47,538 bases of DNA from Methanomassiliicoccales archaeon UBA280 (GTDB taxonomy: Archaea; Thermoplasmatota; Thermoplasmata; SG8-5). Shown here piece by piece: positions 15,003 through 23,040 of this stretch (its first letter is position 1; every line of letters begins with the position of its first letter). Location of the stretch: assembly GCA_002499085.1 (NCBI GenBank), contig DAKD01000009.1, positions 2,028 through 49,565 of the forward strand. Direction: 5' to 3'. The notes under the pieces are model-generated. The model searched no databases, was not told the DNA's origin, and saw only the letters and a list, made by a program, of their open reading frames with translations. The translations under genes were made by a program, and so were the position numbers.

Positions 15003-15281
15003 ATGACGGAAGAATTAAGAATCGAATGTGAGGAAGAGGTCTATGAAGATGTTCCGAGGGCCGTTGTCACCGCAATAATGTTAGAATTAAAAAAGATAGT
15101 TGCTCCGAGAGTGAAAAAGCTTAAAGCAAAAAGCAAATGGATGGAAAACGTCACTGCCAACGGCCAAAGATACGGCGTAACCTGCCATTACGACAAAACG
15201 GTATGCGAAATCATCATTACAATGATAAAACAACTCGGCAAACCGAAAAAAATGAAACCAACAAAGGATAGAGGTGAATAA
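15003..15281 (+). CDS. Small basic protein of unknown function, first gene of a pair
   Basis: A 92-residue protein I do not recognise. An acidic N-terminus (MTEELRIECEEEVYEDVP) is followed by a helix (VVTAIMLELKKIV) and a Lys-rich middle. Next comes a beta-like segment (QRYGVTCHYDKTVCEIIITM) and a Lys-rich tail. No membrane segment. It overlaps nothing, but its stop lies 1 nt before the start of the next gene, so the two are coupled. Short leaderless first gene plus a Panacea-like second gene recalls a two-gene toxin-antitoxin layout; no toxin motif is visible, so that is only a hypothesis. AT-rich composition as in the rest of the island. Confidence 0.65.
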   Translation: MTEELRIECEEEVYEDVPRAVVTAIMLELKKIVAPRVKKLKAKSKWMENVTANGQRYGVTCHYDKTVCEIIITMIKQLGKPKKMKPTKDRGE

Positions 15282-15282
15282 G

Positions 15283-15939
15283 ATGGCGAACGAATGGGAG
15301 TATGTGAAAAAAGACCTTAAAACGCTAAACAACGCGGGTCAAGAAGAAATCGTGCATAACGTACAAGTAAAACGCAATAAAACAACTGGCAAAATCAGAG
15401 TTAGCCCGGAGGAAATTGAAAAGGCATGGCAAATTCAATTCGCAAAAGCACATAAATTGGAACCGCGCGATTTGCTGCTGTTGCTCATGGTTAATGCACA
15501 ACCTGGCCCATTACAGAGAGGATACATCTGTCAAAAATACAAATTAAACAAAATGTTGTTTTACCAATGGAAAGAACTGGAAAAAATTGGCCTTGGCAAC
15601 AGCATCATACACGACGATTTCAAAGCAGATGTGAGAGGGCCAGTCCCAATAAATTTATGGGGCGATTTGGAACGTTTGAGCAGGAATGGAATACTTAAAG
15701 TAGAAGGTGGAAATGGCAGGAAAAAAACAGTTGTAGTCACACTCGACATTGTGGGTGAACAACTAGCCAAAGAGATATGGAACAACGTATCAGACCCATA
15801 TTTATCAATAACAACGAATGTGAAAAGCAGACTATTCCCACTTACACCCCAAACAATCAAAGAGCAGGTTCATGCTGATTACCCAGAGTTCAAACGCTCA
15901 TATACGGAACCCGACAAAGAACAAGTAATGCAGTTCTAA
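15283..15939 (+). CDS. Panacea/YwgA (DUF4065)-like protein, possible antitoxin or regulator
   Basis: A 218-residue protein. After a basic N-terminal segment comes a helical domain (RDLLLLLMVNAQPGPLQRGY), then a stretch resembling the Panacea/YwgA pattern. That stretch contains a short R-G-P-V-P motif before a helix (INLWGDLERLSRNGILKV), a beta-hairpin with basic turn (NGRKKTVVVTLDIVGEQLAK) and a final Y-P-E-F near the end. In the family the equivalent motif is Y-G-P-x-S followed by a similar helix. Panacea domains are found in antitoxins neutralising many unrelated toxins and in phage-associated proteins. The assignment rests on pattern resemblance only. ATG 15283 is chosen over 15274 because GAGGTG lies 7 nt upstream. 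Coupled to the 92-residue gene. Confidence 0.6.
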   Translation: MANEWEYVKKDLKTLNNAGQEEIVHNVQVKRNKTTGKIRVSPEEIEKAWQIQFAKAHKLEPRDLLLLLMVNAQPGPLQRGYICQKYKLNKMLFYQWKELEKIGLGNSIIHDDFKADVRGPVPINLWGDLERLSRNGILKVEGGNGRKKTVVVTLDIVGEQLAKEIWNNVSDPYLSITTNVKSRLFPLTPQTIKEQVHADYPEFKRSYTEPDKEQVMQF

Positions 15940-15942
15940 CGC

Positions 15943-15968
15943 TCAACTCTTCCCCGCTTTGGGCGGGG
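15943..15968 (+). terminator. Hairpin after the island gene pair, with direct-repeat copy 2
   Basis: CCCCGC (15952-15957) pairs with GCGGGG (15963-15968) just after the stop at 15939. The left part (15943-15955) is the second copy of the 13-nt repeat TCAACTCTTCCCC. Confidence 0.4.
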
Positions 15969-16049
15969 CGTTCTCTCTCCAACATGGGCCGATTGTGCCC
16001 ATGCCCTGCCCTATATTTTTCTACTGGTACAGAAGAGATGCCAGATAAA

Positions 16050-16304
16050 TCAGTTTACTTTATATACGTAGGCGGAAACGGGGTGTGGTTTCCAAGCATC
16101 TCTAATTATATTTGATTTTTCTCTTTCTTCTTTGGTCAATTCTCCATAATAAAGGTTTATTTCTTGACCGAAGGCCATGTGTTCTTCCTGGGTCAAATCA
16201 AGTCTACTATCTTCCAGCAATGCATAATATGATTCAATTTTCCTTTTCACATCTGCCAAGGGATTTTCAGCCTCTCTTGTCACTCCGTTTCCATGTTTAA
16301 CCAT
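16050..16304 (-). CDS. Small protein of unknown function
   Basis: An 84-residue charged helical protein (NPLADVKRKIESYYALLEDS ... KEEREKSNIIRDAW) ending in a short beta-like tail. No known motif. The gene is supported by a good ribosome-binding site (GAGGTG, 7 nt before ATG 16304) and a TATA box at 16342-16352. It lies at the right side of the AT-rich island, opposite in strand to the other island genes. It may be a small regulator of the island; there is no direct evidence. Confidence 0.6.
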   Translation of the reverse strand: MVKHGNGVTREAENPLADVKRKIESYYALLEDSRLDLTQEEHMAFGQEINLYYGELTKEEREKSNIIRDAWKPHPVSAYVYKVN

Positions 16305-16341
16305 TCATTAACACCTCTTTTGACAGGTAATTGTCCATGGC

Positions 16342-16352
16342 GTTATAAAAGG
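16342..16352 (-). promoter_or_regulatory. TATA box of the 84-residue gene
   Basis: TTTTATAAC on the minus strand, about 40 nt before ATG 16304 and followed by a GAGGTG ribosome-binding site. Confidence 0.45.
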
Positions 16353-16382
16353 GCGAGCATGAGATGCCCGAAACTATTCAAT

Positions 16383-16401
16383 AGCACCCGCAATGCAACA
16401 G
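16383..16401 (-). repeat. Inverted-repeat copy bordering the AT-rich island
   Basis: The 19 nt at 16383-16401 match the complement of 13194-13176 at 18 positions. In addition, aatagcacccgc occurs in direct orientation at both 13155-13166 and 16380-16391. The two copies lie 3.2 kb apart and bracket the AT-rich genes. Confidence 0.45.
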
Positions 16402-16502
16402 GCTCGGGCCACGCAACAAAAAACGGGCGAACACCCGAATACGCAACAGAACCATAACATCATAAGTTATTGTACAATTTATATGCCTAATAATACCCAT
16501 AA

Positions 16503-16513
16503 CCTTATATGTG
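16503..16513 (+). promoter_or_regulatory. TATA box of the C25-type protease gene
   Basis: ccttatatgtg is about 65 nt upstream of ATG 16574; initiation about 25 nt downstream leaves a short leader that includes a G-rich stretch before the ATG. Confidence 0.4.
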
Positions 16514-16573
16514 ATTTTTCAATTCCCAACTGCTTCAATCTGAAGCAACCTAGGTGGAATTTGGGGTATAAGT

Positions 16574-19500
16574 ATGAACAAAATTGTACGCTCGATGATA
16601 TCCGTGGGAATTGTAATAGGAATGCTTTTATCGGCTATACAGGTAGTTTCTGCGAGCCCACCGGAAAATCATGTGCTCAATGTTGACAAGGTCAGCGACG
16701 GAACTGGTGGATATTACGTAACCTTCAATGCCGTGGATGCGGGAATAACCAATGCATATTATTCTCATGTCAGCCATAACTCTCAGGCCAATCCGGGTTG
16801 GCTTTCGAAGCATCCAAACGTCTGGACCTTAATCTCAGAAAGTGATTATGACTGCCTCAATCCCCAAATTGTCCTCGAACAAAGCCAGCAGGTCCTCCAC
16901 GTCCTCTGGGGCGAGATACAGAATCCCGACCAAACGGATTTCTATTATGTTTCCAGCGATGACGGGGGTAATGAATGGACCATTCCCCAGTATGCCGAGA
17001 CAACGGACTTTTTCAACTGGTGGGCCAACTTCAATATGATTGTGGATGAATACGGAATACTGTCAATATGGTGGCAGAACACCGAACAGTTATTGGTGTC
17101 CCCTGATATGGATGCCGACGGGATACCGGACGATCTGCAGCAGGTTGAGGTGGACCCGGATGTGAGTGGCGCGACGCTGCTGACGTCGAACAGGATGAGG
17201 GTCGGATTAGCCAACATTGTCAACATTAGCGACCTTCAGGTCAGCTCGACCTGGGTGAACGATACCGAGTATCAGAACCTGTCAATGCCAGGCATAGAAT
17301 GGGGATTTACCAATGAAGTTGGGAAGCCCAAGCTTCCTGTGCTGAGAAAGTACATTGCCGTACCCTATGATGCTGAATTCAATGTTGAGATATTCGATTC
17401 TTCCTATATCATTGAGGAAAATTACACAGTCTATCCAGTTCCGAAAATAGTCTTACAAACTGGTGAATTTGACAATGAAACATCACCCATGGGTGTTGAA
17501 GAATTCTACATTAACGAAACTTTCTACTCTACCGACATTTACTATCCCGAGGAAATCGTAAGTTTCGAAATAGACACTTATCTTAGGAATTATAGGGTCC
17601 TTTTACTCAACATTGCGCCGTTCCAGTTCAACCCAGTAACCCGCGAGTTGAAGGTTTATCATAAAATCACCTTTACAACTGAATTCGGACAAACTGGAAT
17701 AAATGCAGAACAGCCACAGGAACAGGGTGCGGACGGTGGATATTTCAATGAGATTTATTCTAACCTGATAATCAACTACCAAGCAAGTGCGGATTGGGGG
17801 GTTATCGAATCGACCAACCCGGGTCAAGGCGAGGTGCTCAGCGCCCCACCGCCGAATGAAATCAATCCTCCAGATATAGGTTATCTAATAATAACCCATG
17901 ATGATTTTGCAGACAATCAAGCTCTCCTCGACTTGGCCCAATGGCGTGCTGAGCACAATGGTTTCATTGTGGGTATAATTGCAACTAGCACTATTTGCAT
18001 TGATGATAATATTAACGACGATATTGAAATTAAAGAATATATCACATATGGGATGGAAAATATGGGTATTGCATATGTGTTATTGGTTGGCGATGCTGAA
18101 TTTATTGTGCCCCATGAAGTTGAGGGTGGAATATTCGGTGCTGAAACAACCACATCAGATAATTGGTTTGTTGATCCAAATGATGACCATATCCCAGACA
18201 TGAAGATTGGTCGTTTCTCTATTGCAATAAATTCAGAGTTAGAAGTCATTTCTAATAAAGTAATAACTTATGAATCAGAATTAGATTGGGGTGAATGGCG
18301 AGATAATATTGCATTGATTGCCGGCTCAGCCGACAGTGTTGGAATAATTGCGCATAATGAACTTGATGAGCTTTATCAAAGGTATGGTTGGAAATATGAC
18401 ACCACAAAGATTCAACATATGTTTGGAGGTACGGGGAATGATATTATTCAAGCATTAAACGAAGGTCAATTAATTGTAAACTATGATGATCATGGCGGAT
18501 CCAATACATGGTATAATCGAAATTTTCTTACAAGTTTTGATGTTCAATCTTTGACAAATGGTCCAAAATTACCGGTAGTATTTAGCATGGCCTGTCTCAC
18601 AGGCATGTTCGATTATCCATATTCTAATATGGATGTTCAATTAATAAAAGAAGATACTATAATTGCGATTGTGGGGAGTGGTAATTTAAAAATATATGAG
18701 TCTGTCACTGGGAACTTCATCCAGGATTTTAAATTTGGGATACCAATATATGGTATTGAGGAATCACCAAATGGCGATATGCTCGCTATTAAAGGTGGGG
18801 ATTCGCTAATAATCATGGATATTTCTGGGCCAATATCTACTTGGAATGTAATGAATACATTTTCTTTTGCTCATACAAACAATCAAGGATTAATTTCTTG
18901 GTCACCAATAGGTTCTAGAATATGTATAGCTAAGGGCGATTATGATTATAATAATAACGTATGGATAGGACTTGGAGTCACTATTTATGATGTTTCGAAT
19001 GCAGATACAAACAACTGGGTCGAACTTGGATCTTTAGAATATGGCACACAGGTCGTAGCATTTGATTTTTCTCCAGATGGAAAAACTATTGTAGTTGCTA
19101 CTAATGATATTATTGATATGTGGGACATCCAAAGTTCAATTTCTGATGAATGGTTTATTCTATCTTCCACTTCTTCTCTCCTTCTTATCAGATGTATAGA
19201 TTGGTCAACAGATGGATCCAAAATTGTTACGGGTTCAAACAATCCTTCTGGTGGGGGAACAATTATTATCTGGGATTCATCAATGTTAACCCAGGAATCT
19301 ACAATTTATATCGATAATATCCCCCTCCAAACGAAATGGAGTAATGTTGGCGATTCAATAGCAGTATCTACTTCTTACACCTCTCCCGATAATTCAAATA
19401 CTGAACTTATACTCATTTCAAATACAGGTCCAAATCCAAATATCAAACAACTATTCCATGTTGATTCTTTTCAATTTTTCTATCTCGATTGGTCAGAAGA

Positions 19501-22500
19501 TGATACTTCCATCATTTTCGCTCCATCCGGCCCATATATAATATTAGATACAATACTTATATCTGTGGATACTAACGAAATTTTATTGAATATCGGTAGA
19601 ACCTCTCTTACTTGCATAGGGGAAGAATTTCTATTAACCCCGAATGGCGGTGCAGTTGCTTTTTTCGGGGCAAGTGAAACTGCATCTTGTACCTCTCTTG
19701 AAATATTGAATGACTATCTTTTCGAAGATATTTTTGAACAAGGAATGCACATTATTGGCGACGTAATATTGGATTCAAAAATAAGGTTTTACACAAACAC
19801 ACCAGATCGAATCTACCAACTTGAGATGTACACTCTTTTCGGAGATCCCGCTTTTGAGATTAATCTACCAGATGATGTAGAGGTAACAGTCACAATTACT
19901 GACCCAATTCCCATTGGGGGCATAGCAGAAACTAATTATGGAGAAACAATGAAAGTCTATGCTAGTGTTAGTGATCTTTTCAATGGCCTGGTAGAAATCA
20001 ACACCGTGGATTTTCTTACAAACGATATTAATCTACCAATATATGGGACTGTAATAGATGGAGAATTAGTTATTGATGGTAAAGTAATAGATGGTATATC
20101 AAACTTTATTGAAATAAATATCCCAAGTAATCCAGTAGATGCCCATTATGGTCTCGGTGCAGTTTATGTAAAAGTATGGAATGATGTCACAAAAACAAAT
20201 GGAATTAATGGTGCAAAATTTTATATTCCTCCAGCATATGATTTATACTTAAATTCAAACGATATCACACTTGTTCCTATGAATCCTATTGAGAACAGCA
20301 ACATTGGGATTGCTGCAACTATTCACAAGAATGGTAATGTGGGGGCGGATGCAACAATATATTGTTACTACACTAAATGTGTTCAACTTTGGAATGGAGA
20401 ACCTTTTTGGCTAGATGAGAAGTACATTGGATGTACTAATTTCCAAATCTCAGAAAATCAAGATGAAATCTGTGTATTTGTGCCTTGGATAGGCGAAGAA
20501 GGGGGCAATCCATATCCAATATATCGGATAAGAATTCTAATTGCATGGGCCAATCCATCTGAAGATTCAAGTAACAATATAGCAACTAAAGATTTTTGGT
20601 TAAAAACATATGTTGATCCTTCTTTCGAGACGCAATTTGATATTAATTTCATACCCCGCTGGTCTTATGCATCTGAGGGGGTGGAGATAACTGCAAATGT
20701 ACACAATTTGGGCGATGCAGATATATTATCAACAACGCTTGAATTTTATAATGGAGATCCTGAAAACGGAGGCATATATATCGGCGAGTCTACTGTTGAC
20801 AACATTATGGCCAACGGTGGTTCAAGTACATCCACCGCTACAACCTGGACCACGATTTCTGGTGAACACGAGATATTTGCACGTATTATCAATTCAAATC
20901 CCCCAGAAGAATCTTCATATTTAACTAACAATCAAATATCAAGACGCATTTATGGAATGACCAGTCACGAAGTTCCTGAGTTCACCTTCTCAGATGGCCA
21001 AAATTCCAAGACAATTGAATTTGACGAAACAACCAAAGTATTTCCATCATCAATAACAATTCCCAATATGGAAGTTACTTACGCCACAATGGACATTGAG
21101 GGTCAAGAGCGTCTGTTTGAAGACGTTGATGGTACGCTAGAATTATTACTACCTGGCAACGTTGATGGAACAACTGTTCGTCCTGTTAGTATTGCATTTG
21201 ATACCAATGGTCTTCTTTACTTCTTGAGTCGTGACCGTTCAAGTATACCTCCTTATCAAAGCAGCTTATGGCATCGTGCGAATGATGGCACTTATTCACA
21301 GATAGGTTCCAGTTTTACGCATATTGATATGGTGGGTCTAGAGTTTCATCCAGACGGTTCGTTATACCTCGTATCTCGTCGGGATGATAGCACTTCCAAC
21401 GGAAAACTGTATCACTGTCCAGATGTAACTGCTGTGAATCCGATATTTAATTGTATTGGGGATTTTAACGGATATAATAATTTACCCCTAATGCAAATCT
21501 GGGACATAGCAATAAATGAGCTTGGGGAGGGATATATTTCTGGGAGTATTTCAATAAATACTATTTCGAAGCCTGGCATAATAAAAATTACGATTGATGA
21601 ATCGGGTTGTACAGAAATAGTTCCTAAAAGAATTCTCGAACTGGATTATAATCCAATTGGAATCGCAGTCGTTGACTGGTTAGGTGTTGACAACCTCTGC
21701 GTTATCCAAACTTCCACAAACACAGGAATTATTCACCGGTTCGTTGATACTGACACATCTTTTAATCATGTTGGGATCAATACTGTAAACTACAAGGCCT
21801 GGGGTGCATGTTTTCTAGGTAGGCAGCTATACGTTCAAGAGCTAGCGGCAGCGGGATCTCCAAGTTGTATTTATAAATATGAATGGGGCTATCCAATTAT
21901 GCCAACTTTTGATATAGGTAACGATGGGACATTAGACTGGCAAGTGGGTGGAGTATACAGGAACAAGGAAACAACGTTAAACTACGCGGATGCGATTAAT
22001 AATTATATTTCCACTCATCAATTCGATGTTGTTGATGGATATATTGAAGTGCCAATCACATTCTATTCCAATTCCGCAGGAATTTTAAGAATTCATGAAA
22101 TCGCAACTATATCTTATTATATTCTTATTCCCCTGGAAACAGGCATCGAAGATCAATTCATCGACCTTGACTGGAGCCCCGATGGAAGCACATGCTTACT
22201 CGTCGCAAATTCTGCCACTTCGCCAGTTGAGAATGTGGTTGTAAAATTCGACGGAACCCATTTCACAGAAGTATATCGCGGCAACCCCTCTGGAAATGCC
22301 TTCTTCCGGCGAATCTCATGGTGCCCAGACGGCTCATACGCCTTGATTGGAAGCATGGGCGGGAAAGTCTACAAGTATGATGCAACAGATGATTCTGTAA
22401 GCCTGTTTTACACGGACCAGATCACAGATGAGTACTTCTATGATATTTCGTGGCAACCAGATATGGACGACTCAACTCCGGGTTACCAGGGAATGGCTTT

Positions 22501-23038
22501 GATGACGGGTTACAGCGTTTCCACAGCTGATATTTTATTGACATACGATGGAACATCATTCACCAGAACATACACTTACACCGCTGGAATATTGCGCCAT
22601 GGCCAATGGAGAAACGATGGCCAATATGCTATCATCACAGGGGATTACGGTTCTATATTTACATTCGACGGTTCAATAGTGACCTTCATAAGCTCGTCCA
22701 TTGGAGAATCATCTATCCCGTATTGGTCTCCAGATGATTCGACTTGCCTGCTCATGACCCATACCACGCTCTATTCATTTGACGGCAGTTCAATCCTATT
22801 CTTGACAAATACACCGGATGCAATGCGTTGCTATGGGCTTGATTGGTATGATTTAGCGGGGTACTACACAATGACCTCTGATAATGGTCGATTAATCCGC
22901 TATTTCCCTGCTATAAATGATATCGTATCCATTGACACTGGTGTGCCTGATAAATTATACGGAATCAAATGGAATCCAGATTTCAGTTATGCACTCGTGA
23001 TAGGCGAGGACGGCCATCTCTTCAAGTACCTCGGATAA
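16574..23038 (+). CDS. Secreted gingipain-like (peptidase C25) protein with an inserted beta-propeller
   Basis: A 2154-residue protein. Residues 1-27 are a signal peptide ending in VSA. Residues about 200-400 match the C25 pro-domain (GKPKLPVLRKYIAVPYDAEF). The catalytic domain starts at about 435 (GYLIITHDDFADN) and carries His640 (YDDHGG) and Cys674 (MACLTGMFD). Instead of continuing, the sequence enters about 325 residues of WD40-like repeats (FSPDGKTIVVATN, WSTDGSKIVTGSN). It then resumes the C25 fold at Cys1014 (CIGEEFLLTPNGGAVAFFGA) and ends it at LFGDPAFEINLP. Two CARDB-like domains (about 1220-1460) and two further propeller-like regions (about 1490-1760 and 1840-2154) follow. No C-terminal anchor is seen. 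Probably an extracellular peptidase with binding domains. The 17.9-22.1 kb part is distinctly AT-rich. Confidence 0.85.
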   Translation: MNKIVRSMISVGIVIGMLLSAIQVVSASPPENHVLNVDKVSDGTGGYYVTFNAVDAGITNAYYSHVSHNSQANPGWLSKHPNVWTLISESDYDCLNPQIVLEQSQQVLHVLWGEIQNPDQTDFYYVSSDDGGNEWTIPQYAETTDFFNWWANFNMIVDEYGILSIWWQNTEQLLVSPDMDADGIPDDLQQVEVDPDVSGATLLTSNRMRVGLANIVNISDLQVSSTWVNDTEYQNLSMPGIEWGFTNEVGKPKLPVLRKYIAVPYDAEFNVEIFDSSYIIEENYTVYPVPKIVLQTGEFDNETSPMGVEEFYINETFYSTDIYYPEEIVSFEIDTYLRNYRVLLLNIAPFQFNPVTRELKVYHKITFTTEFGQTGINAEQPQEQGADGGYFNEIYSNLIINYQASADWGVIESTNPGQGEVLSAPPPNEINPPDIGYLIITHDDFADNQALLDLAQWRAEHNGFIVGIIATSTICIDDNINDDIEIKEYITYGMENMGIAYVLLVGDAEFIVPHEVEGGIFGAETTTSDNWFVDPNDDHIPDMKIGRFSIAINSELEVISNKVITYESELDWGEWRDNIALIAGSADSVGIIAHNELDELYQRYGWKYDTTKIQHMFGGTGNDIIQALNEGQLIVNYDDHGGSNTWYNRNFLTSFDVQSLTNGPKLPVVFSMACLTGMFDYPYSNMDVQLIKEDTIIAIVGSGNLKIYESVTGNFIQDFKFGIPIYGIEESPNGDMLAIKGGDSLIIMDISGPISTWNVMNTFSFAHTNNQGLISWSPIGSRICIAKGDYDYNNNVWIGLGVTIYDVSNADTNNWVELGSLEYGTQVVAFDFSPDGKTIVVATNDIIDMWDIQSSISDEWFILSSTSSLLLIRCIDWSTDGSKIVTGSNNPSGGGTIIIWDSSMLTQESTIYIDNIPLQTKWSNVGDSIAVSTSYTSPDNSNTELILISNTGPNPNIKQLFHVDSFQFFYLDWSEDDTSIIFAPSGPYIILDTILISVDTNEILLNIGRTSLTCIGEEFLLTPNGGAVAFFGASETASCTSLEILNDYLFEDIFEQGMHIIGDVILDSKIRFYTNTPDRIYQLEMYTLFGDPAFEINLPDDVEVTVTITDPIPIGGIAETNYGETMKVYASVSDLFNGLVEINTVDFLTNDINLPIYGTVIDGELVIDGKVIDGISNFIEINIPSNPVDAHYGLGAVYVKVWNDVTKTNGINGAKFYIPPAYDLYLNSNDITLVPMNPIENSNIGIAATIHKNGNVGADATIYCYYTKCVQLWNGEPFWLDEKYIGCTNFQISENQDEICVFVPWIGEEGGNPYPIYRIRILIAWANPSEDSSNNIATKDFWLKTYVDPSFETQFDINFIPRWSYASEGVEITANVHNLGDADILSTTLEFYNGDPENGGIYIGESTVDNIMANGGSSTSTATTWTTISGEHEIFARIINSNPPEESSYLTNNQISRRIYGMTSHEVPEFTFSDGQNSKTIEFDETTKVFPSSITIPNMEVTYATMDIEGQERLFEDVDGTLELLLPGNVDGTTVRPVSIAFDTNGLLYFLSRDRSSIPPYQSSLWHRANDGTYSQIGSSFTHIDMVGLEFHPDGSLYLVSRRDDSTSNGKLYHCPDVTAVNPIFNCIGDFNGYNNLPLMQIWDIAINELGEGYISGSISINTISKPGIIKITIDESGCTEIVPKRILELDYNPIGIAVVDWLGVDNLCVIQTSTNTGIIHRFVDTDTSFNHVGINTVNYKAWGACFLGRQLYVQELAAAGSPSCIYKYEWGYPIMPTFDIGNDGTLDWQVGGVYRNKETTLNYADAINNYISTHQFDVVDGYIEVPITFYSNSAGILRIHEIATISYYILIPLETGIEDQFIDLDWSPDGSTCLLVANSATSPVENVVVKFDGTHFTEVYRGNPSGNAFFRRISWCPDGSYALIGSMGGKVYKYDATDDSVSLFYTDQITDEYFYDISWQPDMDDSTPGYQGMALMTGYSVSTADILLTYDGTSFTRTYTYTAGILRHGQWRNDGQYAIITGDYGSIFTFDGSIVTFISSSIGESSIPYWSPDDSTCLLMTHTTLYSFDGSSILFLTNTPDAMRCYGLDWYDLAGYYTMTSDNGRLIRYFPAINDIVSIDTGVPDKLYGIKWNPDFSYALVIGEDGHLFKYLG

Positions 23039-23040
23039 AA

